A stretch of DNA of 64,000 nucleotides from Bacteroidia bacterium (lineage in GTDB: Bacteria; Bacteroidota; Bacteroidia; Chitinophagales; Saprospiraceae), in contig JAUIEA010000003.1 of NCBI GenBank assembly GCA_030429045.1, positions 17,855-81,854 on the forward strand. Reading direction: 5' to 3'. Positions 1-8,875 of the stretch are shown here, one piece after another. The translations under genes were made by a program, and so were the position numbers. The notes beneath the pieces are model-generated. The model worked only from the letters and a program-made list of their open reading frames with translations, was not told where the DNA came from and made no database searches. Each line of letters starts with the position of its first letter. The first letter of the stretch is position 1.

Positions 1-1
1 C

Positions 2-229
2 CTCATCCTGCATGGCAATGCAGACTGGCGGGTCAAAGCAGAACAAAGTCTGCAACTGGCACTGGCCCTGGATCCATACCGCATTCCCTATCGGCTCATC
101 GTCTATGAGGGGGGCGATCACGGGCTGACCGAATTCAAAACCGAAGTCGAAAACGAGGTCCTGAACTGGTTTGATCGATTCGTGAAGAATCCCGGCCAAC
201 TGCCCCACATGGAATATCACGGAAAGTGA
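2..229 (+). CDS. Prolyl oligopeptidase (S9)-like alpha/beta hydrolase, C-terminal fragment truncated by window edge
   Basis: Open frame from window start, LILHGNADWRVKAEQSLQLALAL...YEGGDHGLTEF..., with Asp and His catalytic-like motifs of S9 C-termini; TGA at 227-229. Confidence 0.6.
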   Translation, partial: LILHGNADWRVKAEQSLQLALALDPYRIPYRLIVYEGGDHGLTEFKTEVENEVLNWFDRFVKNPGQLPHMEYHGK

Positions 230-312
230 TCCGTTTAGCCAAAAGTGCCATTGAAAAAACATGTGGCCCGACTTCAGCCGGGCCAACATGTCCTCAAAAA
301 CTCAAGACTAGA

Positions 313-2178
313 TCATGGATTCAGCCAGGCGTTCCGGATCATCATTTGACGATCTGCGGTTTGTTTGCGGAAGGACACCTCCGGGGTCAGCACCACCCGT
401 ACTCGTTTGATCGGCGCCACCAGGCGGACTTCCCGTGCACTTCCCCCTTCTTTGCGCAAGACCTCCACCTCAAACCGATCCCCCTCTCTTACCTGGGAAA
501 AAATGCCTTTAAAATAGGGGCCAAAGGAACTGCTCGGAAGCGGCTGCCCCTGGATGCTGATCAATTCATCCCCTTCTTTATATCCCAATGCCCGGCCGAA
601 TTCATTGAGCTGGTAAACGCCGTTGACAACCAGGCGGCCGGTCTCCTGGTTCATACCCAACTGGACATCCCCAAGGCCATAAACCATGGTGTCAGAGGGC
701 GGGACATATCCCACTCCAGCCAGATTAAAAAAATAGGCATAATCCAGGGGCGTTTGTCCGGTGACATACGCCGTAAAAAAGGCCCCGATCCGAGGATGGG
801 TCAGGTCGACGATATCCCGGACCAGATCCCGGTCACGAAATGGTCTTTCCGGACCATATTGACGAGCCAGGTCCGCCAGCAGGTTGATCAATCGATATGT
901 GCCATTTGACCAGTTTATTAATTCCAGGTCAAGGCACATGGCGATCAGGGCTCCCTTTTGATAGACATTTCCGTATTCATGGGCATATTTATCCAGGCAA
1001 CCCTTGCTGAGTCTGGTAAAGGCCAGATCATCCGTATAACGCGTTTTTGAATCCTGGATCTTCCCTGCCATTCGTTTCAGAAATTCAGCTTCACTGATCA
1101 GTCCGGACCGCACCTGATTGTGATGCGCAAAATATTCAGTCACGCCTTCATACAACCAGAGATGCCGGGACATTTCCGGATCGTGAAAATCAAAATCATG
1201 AATTTCACGAGAATGCAACTGCAACGGCGTCAGGATGTGAAAAAACTCGTGGGCGGCAATATCCACCAGAAAGGGAGAAAGCACTTCCTGGTCCATTTCG
1301 GGAAGGCAATACACCGACGAATAATTATGCTCCAGAGCGCCCGTGCCGATCGGCAGAGGCTCTGACATGAAATACATCAGAAAGGCATACCGCTCAACTG
1401 GCAACTCCCCACCCAGATATGCGGCCTGGGATCGAAGCAACTGCCCATACTTCTCTTTCAGATAATTTGCCTGAACCAATCCGTTAGGGGAGTGAACGGA
1501 GATCAACACATCTGTCTTTCCGATACGAATGGTCGCCGTGTCCGGTTGATTATACATGATGGGCATATCCACCACATAACTGTATCTCGGCGCCTGATAG
1601 CGGTCCCGACTGCCTACTGTTTGTACTTCCGGGTAGGCCGATGATCCATAAAAGGATGCAGGCCGAAGAATATCGATCTGAATCGGCAACTCCTCCAGCC
1701 CGTCGATATAGCCGAAGAACCCATGACCATTGAGCAGAAAATTTTTTCCTTCTTCGATATTGGTGCCGGACATTCCTGCCACCGGCTTGCCCTCTGTGAG
1801 GTCATAGGTATCATCCACCCAGTAGGAGATGGTCTTTAATTTGTCCGCGTCCCTGATCTTCCAGGTATTGACATCTTTTCGAATAAATGGCAATGCCTGA
1901 CCGTGCTGATCCAGGGCTTTGAATTCCTGAACGACCCGGCCAAAATCATAGGTGGTATAGGTGCCGGGAATGACTTTTGGAAAGCGAAAACAAACGGATG
2001 ATTTATCCACAGGGGGGACCTCGAGGGTGACCGAAACACGATCATCTACAACGCGGGTCAGATCGACGCTGTACCGATATCCCGAGGTTGCAAAAAGGGA
2101 AAAGACCCCAAGGAGCAGTACTGAACAAGTGAGAAAGATGGATTTAAGAGACATGGCTAATTCATTTACAATATTCAA
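313..2178 (-). CDS. M61 family metallopeptidase with C-terminal PDZ domain
   Basis: 621 aa; signal peptide; HEFFHILTPL zinc-binding motif, LWLYEGVTEYFAHH, C-terminal PDZ-like GYKEGDELISIQGQPL; start may be the internal Met at 2154. Confidence 0.8.
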   Translation of the reverse strand: MNIVNELAMSLKSIFLTCSVLLLGVFSLFATSGYRYSVDLTRVVDDRVSVTLEVPPVDKSSVCFRFPKVIPGTYTTYDFGRVVQEFKALDQHGQALPFIRKDVNTWKIRDADKLKTISYWVDDTYDLTEGKPVAGMSGTNIEEGKNFLLNGHGFFGYIDGLEELPIQIDILRPASFYGSSAYPEVQTVGSRDRYQAPRYSYVVDMPIMYNQPDTATIRIGKTDVLISVHSPNGLVQANYLKEKYGQLLRSQAAYLGGELPVERYAFLMYFMSEPLPIGTGALEHNYSSVYCLPEMDQEVLSPFLVDIAAHEFFHILTPLQLHSREIHDFDFHDPEMSRHLWLYEGVTEYFAHHNQVRSGLISEAEFLKRMAGKIQDSKTRYTDDLAFTRLSKGCLDKYAHEYGNVYQKGALIAMCLDLELINWSNGTYRLINLLADLARQYGPERPFRDRDLVRDIVDLTHPRIGAFFTAYVTGQTPLDYAYFFNLAGVGYVPPSDTMVYGLGDVQLGMNQETGRLVVNGVYQLNEFGRALGYKEGDELISIQGQPLPSSSFGPYFKGIFSQVREGDRFEVEVLRKEGGSAREVRLVAPIKRVRVVLTPEVSFRKQTADRQMMIRNAWLNP

Positions 2179-2307
2179 GATGGTGGCTTAAGCAGAGGCA
2201 GCATGCTTTATCATTCGCCTTTCGGATGGTTATTTTATGGATTTTCAAAGTTGGGAGATATCTTCCACACTGGATATGAAAAATGCGACAATACAAATCC
2301 GAGGGTA

Positions 2308-3150
2308 TCAGGAGGCCAGTCTCTGCCGGAGAATATGCATAAAAAGGGGCCGCATTTGACTTTGCTTCGCCTCAAACACAACCTGGGGGCGCTGACCACA
2401 GATCTTCATGGTTTCCCGTTGCAAGTGGATGGTATTAAAATATCCGGATGCATGAGAGATCGCCGCCAGAGAAATATCGGGATAGGGGTTTGCCTCCAGA
2501 ACGGCCAGGTTGAATCGGGCAATACAGGAAAAATTTTTCGGTGTCAAACCGACGTAGGTCTTGAAATAGCGTTCCACTTGCCGGGTCGACATTCTGAATG
2601 TCTCTGCCAGGCGCTGAATGGAATGCTGATCGCGCTGCAGGATGGACGCCATTTCGGTCGTGATCAGCAAGGGTGTCTGATGCGACCGGAATCTGCTCAG
2701 AAAAAACTGATCCATGGCAGGAAGGATGGTTCTGGAAAATGGTTGATCCATGATCCTGTCCATCAGTTCTTGCACGGCACTTGAAAAAACGTCGGTAGCA
2801 TCCATGACCAGGTCCGTGCATTCGTGCATAGGCAGATCGGTAAATGCCCTGACCCCGGATGGATGAAAACGCACGCCCCAGGTCACCACCTGGTTGTCCG
2901 TCGGAAACGTATACTGGATGGCTTTCCTTTTTTGCCCCACAAAGACAGCCCTGCCAGACAGATCGATCCCTTCCGGCTCCCCGTCAAACGATCTGCGGAT
3001 CGAATTGCTTGTGAACATCAAACTGGCATTTCCATCAGGCAGGATCTGTTCTACCGGGGCCGGAAACCCGGACGGCTCCATGACGATCTGCCAGTAATTG
3101 ACAATATATGGACGCAGGGAGGGGTGGGGCAGATATTCCTGGTATCTCAT
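2308..3150 (-). CDS. AraC-family transcriptional regulator
   Basis: 280 aa; N-terminal RYQEYLPHPSLRPYIVNYW; C-terminal HTH with IQRLAETFRMSTRQVERYFKTYVGLTPKNF. Confidence 0.85.
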   Translation of the reverse strand: MRYQEYLPHPSLRPYIVNYWQIVMEPSGFPAPVEQILPDGNASLMFTSNSIRRSFDGEPEGIDLSGRAVFVGQKRKAIQYTFPTDNQVVTWGVRFHPSGVRAFTDLPMHECTDLVMDATDVFSSAVQELMDRIMDQPFSRTILPAMDQFFLSRFRSHQTPLLITTEMASILQRDQHSIQRLAETFRMSTRQVERYFKTYVGLTPKNFSCIARFNLAVLEANPYPDISLAAISHASGYFNTIHLQRETMKICGQRPQVVFEAKQSQMRPLFMHILRQRLAS

Positions 3151-3391
3151 CGGATCAGACTCGGTGATACATTCAACTTTTTGAATTTAGGGGGATGACA
3201 GGAGCCCGAAACAGAAGAATCGACAAAATCAGTCAATCTGCCGACAAAATGTGCGGATGTCTTACGAATTCAGGGTCCCCCTGCGTCTATCCTTTGGCTG
3301 GTGGCTATGGGAATATTGTAAAGCATTCGTTAATTTGCAATCTTTCTTGCATCAAAACCGTTGTTTAAGGGTCTTCTGGAGACAAGCGTGC

Positions 3392-4165
3392 ATGCGCTCA
3401 CAACCTACTTATATGCGTTCGATAGCCTTAGGTCTCTTTCTCTTCCTCTTCCTCGGGCCTGCTACCAGTCAGGCCCAGACCACACGTCCCGGAAGTCGGC
3501 AGAAGAAAGAGGTGCTCTATCCTCGCGGTATCCCTGCGAAGCGGGCACACATCACCCGACAGCAAGTCACCAGTTACCTGGATGATCGACTCATGGAGTT
3601 TGATCAGATCGAAGATGATCGAAAAGCGGCACTGCTCCAGCTCAGCCAATATATCCGCCAAAAGCGTGTCACAAACCAGCCAGTACAACTGACGTTTATC
3701 TGCACTGGCAACAGCCGCCGAAGTCAACTGGGGCAGATCTGGGCCGCTACAGCTGCTGCCTACTACAACATTGAAGACATCACGGTTTATTCCGGGGGTA
3801 CGATCACCACTGCTTTCAACCGTCGGATCGCCCGGTCCCTGATGCGTTCCGGATTCATGGCAGAAACAGTAGCCGGCAACAATGCCGATTACAAGGTGCA
3901 CTACAGTGAGATACGCCCTCCCCTGGTGTGCTTCAGTAAGAAATATGATCACCCGGACAACCCGACCTCGAACTTCGCTGCAGTGATGGTTTGCGCAGAT
4001 GCGGATGAACACTGCCCGATCGTTCCGGGGGCTGAATTCAGGGTCGCGATCCCATACATAGATCCGCGGCTTTCCGATCATTCAGACTGGGAGGATGAGA
4101 CCTATGACGAGCGAAATGCACAGATCGCCAGAGAGATGCTCTTTGTCATGGCTAACGCTCGCTAG
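3392..4165 (+). CDS. Exported low-molecular-weight protein-tyrosine-phosphatase/arsenate reductase-like protein
   Basis: Signal peptide MRSIALGLFLFLFLGPATSQAQ; CTGNSRRS (C-x5-R) P-loop; start chosen at internal Met rather than ORF-track 3251. Confidence 0.65.
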   Translation: MRSQPTYMRSIALGLFLFLFLGPATSQAQTTRPGSRQKKEVLYPRGIPAKRAHITRQQVTSYLDDRLMEFDQIEDDRKAALLQLSQYIRQKRVTNQPVQLTFICTGNSRRSQLGQIWAATAAAYYNIEDITVYSGGTITTAFNRRIARSLMRSGFMAETVAGNNADYKVHYSEIRPPLVCFSKKYDHPDNPTSNFAAVMVCADADEHCPIVPGAEFRVAIPYIDPRLSDHSDWEDETYDERNAQIAREMLFVMANAR

Positions 4166-4254
4166 GACCCTTCCGTCTGGGAAGTACCCACCCGTTCCGA
4201 ATCGGGATGATGCATTCCTGCGAGGCGACTTTCTGAAGCAGGCAACACATGAAA

Positions 4255-4283
4255 AAGGCCAACCGTTCACGGCGGTTGGCCTT
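4255..4283 (+). terminator. Intrinsic-terminator-like hairpin
   Basis: AAGGCCAACCG-TTCACG-GCGGTTGGCCTTT. Confidence 0.6.
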
Positions 4284-4377
4284 TATACTTCAAATGATCT
4301 GATCCCAATCAGAATTCTTATAGCACTCCCCTCTTTCCGTTTAGACCCTTAACAGTCCCGGACCAGGGAAGATGTAC

Positions 4378-5064
4378 TTAGTTCAATGCTTTTTGCTTGG
4401 GTTGTAGGACCGTATCGGTCTGCAGGAAAACATCCATGCGGATCGGAAAATCCGGCTTGTCCAGGAGTGTGAATACCAGCTCGCCCACTTCCATCTTGGT
4501 GACCGGCCAGCTGAAGGCCAGCGCCAACTCCGACGGCATTTCATCCGCTGCCGGTGACAGGGAATAGGCACCATCTTTTGCAGTGGTCATCTCCTCTTCC
4601 TGACATCGCACCGAGACACCCTCGAAAGGGATGAAGTTATTCGCCCTGGCCTGTCCCGACAGGGACAATCCTTCGGCAGGTGCCTGATCACTCCACATAT
4701 AGAAGATGATACGGGTCAGGCGTTCTTCTCCTTCTACTTTGAATGAGATATCCCGATACCCGGGAGCCCGGAGTTTATATTTCGGGCCTTTCTCAAAATT
4801 CATTTGTCCCTCGCCATTGGAAAATTGATACACCGTGCCACTGGAGAGACTGGCCGCTTCAAAAAACTTGACATTCGGTACCAGTTGTCCTTCGGCATTC
4901 AACACCCGGAATCCTGTTTCAGGACCGGTCTTTTGCAACTTGGGCGGTGCCTCACTTACCGTTGTTTCAGTGGCGGAATCCTCGACATCCTGCTGACATG
5001 CAGGGAGCATGAAACAGGTCATGGCGGTCATGGTTCCAAACAGAAATCGTTTCAGTGTGGTCAT
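4378..5064 (-). CDS. Hypothetical lipoprotein
   Basis: MTTLKRFLFGTMTAMTCFMLPACQQ lipobox-like signal peptide. Confidence 0.6.
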   Translation of the reverse strand: MTTLKRFLFGTMTAMTCFMLPACQQDVEDSATETTVSEAPPKLQKTGPETGFRVLNAEGQLVPNVKFFEAASLSSGTVYQFSNGEGQMNFEKGPKYKLRAPGYRDISFKVEGEERLTRIIFYMWSDQAPAEGLSLSGQARANNFIPFEGVSVRCQEEEMTTAKDGAYSLSPAADEMPSELALAFSWPVTKMEVGELVFTLLDKPDFPIRMDVFLQTDTVLQPKQKALN

Positions 5065-5164
5065 AAATTCTTGATTATGGATCACCCACCTGATGTCGTT
5101 CAGGTGGATCATGGTTATCATACGGAAGAGGATTCGCTGGTGTTTCCTTTCCCCTGGATTTTTT

Positions 5165-6622
5165 ATGGCTATTCTGAAGACTGAGAAAGCAATCTACCTT
5201 TACCGGCCAATGGCATTCCCTGGCAATCGATTTATCGAACCCGTTCTGGAGATCCTCACCCGGTGGGTCAACGCCCTTGGTTTGACTCGCTGGCTGGATC
5301 AACGACGCCTGCGCTATCTCATCCGGATGCTTCCCCTGCGTGCCATACCATTCTGGGTGGCGGCCTTGCTGACGGGACTGGTGGCAGTCGGTTACGAACG
5401 ACTCTTTCATGCATGTGAAGACTGGGGCCAATGGATCATCCAAGAGTATCCGGTTTGGGCCTTCATTCTGACGCCGCTGGCATTCGTAGTATCCCTCTGG
5501 CTGGTGGAACGATTTGCGCCAGGTGCCCGTGGGTCGGGCATTCCCCACCTGATGGCTGCGGTGGAGATCCCCCCGGCCCAGAAGGGCCTCATCGGAAAAT
5601 TACTCAGCCTGAGGATCGCCCTGATCAAGATCCTGTCCAGCCTGGTCATGTTGTTGGGGGGAGGTGTCATTGGCCGGGAAGGACCGACCCTCCAGATCTC
5701 GGGGTCCATCTTCCAATGGGTGTATACCAGATTACCCCAATTCTGGCCTCGGGTATCCCAACGGGTCATGTTGATCACCGGCGGGGCTGCCGGACTGGCA
5801 GCAGCCTTCAATACGCCCCTGGGCGGGATCGTATTTGCCATCGAGGAGCTGACGCGCACCCATATCACCTATTTCCGCACCTCCGTTCTGGCGGCTGTGA
5901 TCATAGCGGGGATGGCTGCACAGACCTTGTTGGGGCCCTACCTGTACCTCGGATTTCCAAAAATTGGCAACCCCGGTCTGGATCACCTGTTCTGGGTCAT
6001 CCTGTTTGCAGGGATAGCCGGGTTTGGTGGAGCGGCCGTGGCTTCTATGCTCCACCGGATCTCCATCTGGAAACGGAAGTATTGGAAAGCGCGGCTAAAA
6101 TACTGGTGGGCCTTGTTGATCGGCCTGCTGTTTGCCACAATGCTCTACCTGTTTGGAGCAGACGCCGCCGGCACCGGCAAGCCTCTGGTCAACCGGCTTC
6201 TCTTCGAGCAAGGAACTGAAATCCCCTGGACTATTCTGCCCGTGCGCATCCTGGGTATGATCCTGAGTTACAGCGTTGGCGCCGCAGGTGGGGTGTTTGC
6301 GACAGCACTGAGTACAGGGGGCATCCTCGGCGAAACCCTTTTGCAGTGGTTTTCGCTGGGCGACCTTTCACACAACCTGCTGCTGCTGTCCTGTATGATC
6401 GGATTCCTCACCGGAGTCACCAGGTCGCCGTTTACTGCTGCCATCCTGGTCCTGGAAATGACGGATCGCCATTCTGCCATCTTCTACTTCCTGCTGGCGG
6501 GCATTGCTGCCAGTTCTGCAGCCAGACTGATAGACAAACAATCATTCTATGAACGCAGCAAGGCGGGCTTGCTCCTGGTGCTCGGCGTTGACGTCAAGCC
6601 GGACCCGGATCCGGAGGAGTAA
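5165..6622 (+). CDS. CLC-family chloride channel/transporter
   Basis: Multiple TM segments; GSGIPHL and GREGPTLQISG CLC signature motifs. Confidence 0.9.
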   Translation: MAILKTEKAIYLYRPMAFPGNRFIEPVLEILTRWVNALGLTRWLDQRRLRYLIRMLPLRAIPFWVAALLTGLVAVGYERLFHACEDWGQWIIQEYPVWAFILTPLAFVVSLWLVERFAPGARGSGIPHLMAAVEIPPAQKGLIGKLLSLRIALIKILSSLVMLLGGGVIGREGPTLQISGSIFQWVYTRLPQFWPRVSQRVMLITGGAAGLAAAFNTPLGGIVFAIEELTRTHITYFRTSVLAAVIIAGMAAQTLLGPYLYLGFPKIGNPGLDHLFWVILFAGIAGFGGAAVASMLHRISIWKRKYWKARLKYWWALLIGLLFATMLYLFGADAAGTGKPLVNRLLFEQGTEIPWTILPVRILGMILSYSVGAAGGVFATALSTGGILGETLLQWFSLGDLSHNLLLLSCMIGFLTGVTRSPFTAAILVLEMTDRHSAIFYFLLAGIAASSAARLIDKQSFYERSKAGLLLVLGVDVKPDPDPEE

Positions 6623-6802
6623 CGGCGTCCTGAACGAACACTGCTGATCCCATCTTACCCCTCGAAAAGGCCAAAGGGAATTCCCACATGTTTCGTTGGC
6701 CCGTTTCTAAGCCAGAAACGATCGTCGAATGAGCGCCAGCTATCCGAAATTTGCCCCGATAAGTATTATATTTCGTCGTATTGTTCACCAATTGGAACAT
6801 CG

Positions 6803-6991
6803 ATGACACGTTCACAAATCTACCTCAGCCTCGGCGCCATTATTGCCGGTCATGCCGGCTACTGGTTTCTCTCCGGCGCACATCATGACCACTCCGACAT
6901 GCGGAATGCCCTGGTCGGCCTACAGGCACTGGCTGGACTGGCACTGATGTACTGGGCCGTTAAAAACAAGTCGGGGAAACAAGCCACCTGA
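6803..6991 (+). CDS. Small membrane protein, unknown function
   Basis: 62 aa, two hydrophobic stretches, His-rich linker AHHDHSD. Confidence 0.45.
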   Translation: MTRSQIYLSLGAIIAGHAGYWFLSGAHHDHSDMRNALVGLQALAGLALMYWAVKNKSGKQAT

Positions 6992-7070
6992 GCCATCCAT
7001 CGAGGCTATCGGCTGGCTCATTCAGGAAAAATTCCCGAAATTGGACCATCACCAACTCTATTGGTTCACC

Positions 7071-7490
7071 ATGTCGAGTCTCCAACCCCTCCAGGATGAG
7101 GAGGGCAATCCATTAAGCCCAGGGCTTCCCGAACATATCAAGAACTTCCTGATCGATATCGACGGTACGATCTGTGACGATATTCCCAATGAAGAGCCGG
7201 AACGAATGGCGACCGCCAGGTTGTATCCGGATGCATTGGTCACCATCAACAAATGGTATGAAGAGGGGCATATCATCACCTTCTTTACATCCCGGACCGA
7301 AGAACATCGAACCGTGACCGAGGAATGGCTGAAGCGACATAAATTCCAGTATCACGGACTGCTCATGGGTAAACCCAGAGGCGGGAACTACCACTGGATC
7401 GACAATCATATCGTTAAAGCCACCCGGTATCTAGGCAAGTTCACCGACCTGATCGATGCCAAACGAACCATTCAGGTCTTCAAGGAATGA
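7071..7490 (+). CDS. HAD-like phosphatase/hydrolase
   Basis: DIDGTICDD (DxDGT) motif, FFTSRTEEHR; internal Met start preferred. Confidence 0.7.
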   Translation: MSSLQPLQDEEGNPLSPGLPEHIKNFLIDIDGTICDDIPNEEPERMATARLYPDALVTINKWYEEGHIITFFTSRTEEHRTVTEEWLKRHKFQYHGLLMGKPRGGNYHWIDNHIVKATRYLGKFTDLIDAKRTIQVFKE

Positions 7491-7538
7491 ACCGGATCAG
7501 GATCTGTGATGTTGTCTGGTCCTAATCCAATTAACAGC

Positions 7539-8117
7539 ATGAAACTTCTCCTGACCCTACTCCCTTTTCTCGGCTGGCTGACCGGTGCCAGCTATACGAT
7601 CCACTCATCCATTCCACCCGCCTCCGCGGTCGAGCAGGCATCTGCCTCTTTCTACGATCTGACGGTGGAGGACATTGATGGTGGCATGCTCCAAATGGCC
7701 GACTTCAAAGGCCGATACGTCCTCTGTGTGAATGTGGCCTCCAAATGTGGCTATACCCCACAGTATAAAGACCTTCAGGCCCTTTCCGAGCAGTTTTCGG
7801 ATCGCCTTGTGGTGATCGGGTTCCCTTGCAATCAGTTTTTGGGGCAGGAGCCGGGTGACAACACGGAGATCAAGGGATTCTGTGAAAAAAATTACGGGGT
7901 CACCTTTCCCCTGACGACCAAGATCGATGTCAAAGGAAAGGACCAACATCCAATCTATCAGTGGCTGACCACTCAAGAGATCAATGGCTCGAGCAGTCAC
8001 GAGGTCAAGTGGAATTTTTACAAATTCCTGGTGAATCCGGAAGGGAAATTGATCGGAGTTTATCCGAGTAAGGTCAAACCTCTAGACACCGAATTGACTT
8101 CGATAATTCAAGGTTAA
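7539..8117 (+). CDS. Glutathione peroxidase family protein (Cys type)
   Basis: NVASKCGYTPQY, GFPCNQFLGQEPG, KWNFYKFLV; N-terminal signal-like segment. Confidence 0.85.
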   Translation: MKLLLTLLPFLGWLTGASYTIHSSIPPASAVEQASASFYDLTVEDIDGGMLQMADFKGRYVLCVNVASKCGYTPQYKDLQALSEQFSDRLVVIGFPCNQFLGQEPGDNTEIKGFCEKNYGVTFPLTTKIDVKGKDQHPIYQWLTTQEINGSSSHEVKWNFYKFLVNPEGKLIGVYPSKVKPLDTELTSIIQG

Positions 8118-8137
8118 GTGTACCGAATTTGAATCTA

Positions 8138-8171
8138 TAAAAAAGGCTCCGGTAAACGGGGCCTTTTTTAT
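8138..8171 (+). terminator. Intrinsic terminator downstream of glutathione peroxidase
   Basis: AAAAAAGGCTCCGGTAAACGGGGCCTTTTTT. Confidence 0.65.
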
Positions 8172-8346
8172 AGTCTATTTCACAGAAGTCAACATCGCTT
8201 GATCATGTGTGCTGCATTATAAGGTGCATTATTTTCTTTTTGGCAGCCTGCGAGCCAGGTCACATCAGTATTTCATGTTTGGCATCGCCTTCCACCAGAG
8301 AATTCGGTGTCTTACCGTTTTTTTGGCAACCAGAATAGGTATTTAA

Positions 8347-8434
8347 AAACCATTAAAATGGTTTCCTGAAAACTGATGATCTGAAATTCCCAGGGTTAAA
8401 ACCCTGGGCTACGTTTGATCCGTTAAAAAACGGA
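8347..8434. repeat. Cluster of three perfect short palindromes
   Basis: AAACCATT-AA-AATGGTTT (8347-8364), CCCAGGGTT-AA-AACCCTGGG (8389-8408), TCCGTT-AAAA-AACGGA (8419-8434). Confidence 0.7.
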
Positions 8435-8759
8435 CAAAAGATTACTGTAATGATCCTTGCGGTTCGGATACGGACCTTGAACACTCGGGATCTGGGTCCA
8501 GACGACTCTGTCTGGATCCAGACCCAGGAGCACTGCGGGCGTCAGGGCCACACTTTGGCGACCTGATTGTATAAACTCATAAACCTATAAACCCCTCAAA
8601 ACCTCCTCAACGCCAAACTCATACACTTGAGGTATTGCGCCCCTTCGGGGTTTATTTGAAGACGGAATCAATTTTTTCTAATCGACGATATCCGGTCTTG
8701 GTTCGGAGACGATCCATAAACACTTCAGGTAAAACATTTGCGCCGTTGAGTCATGGCTT

Positions 8760-8826
8760 TTCCCCTCATAACCTCCTCCACTCATAACCTTATAAACTTC
8801 CTCCTCGACTCATAACCTCCAAACTC
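8760..8826. repeat. Octamer-type low-complexity repeat (CTCATAAC/CTCCTCCA units)
   Basis: CCTCATAACCTCCTCCACTCATAACCTTATAAACTTCCTCCTCGACTCATAACCTCC; reverse complement of units at 63861-63935. Confidence 0.65.
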
Positions 8827-8875
8827 CCTCCCCCGCGAGCACTCGGGGCTGAAGCTTAGGCGGGCAAGCCTCCAC

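Noticed and set aside
7539-8117. Possible selenocysteine glutathione peroxidase
   Set aside because: Catalytic position reads Cys (NVASKCGYTP), not TGA; the second copy at 36967 is also Cys
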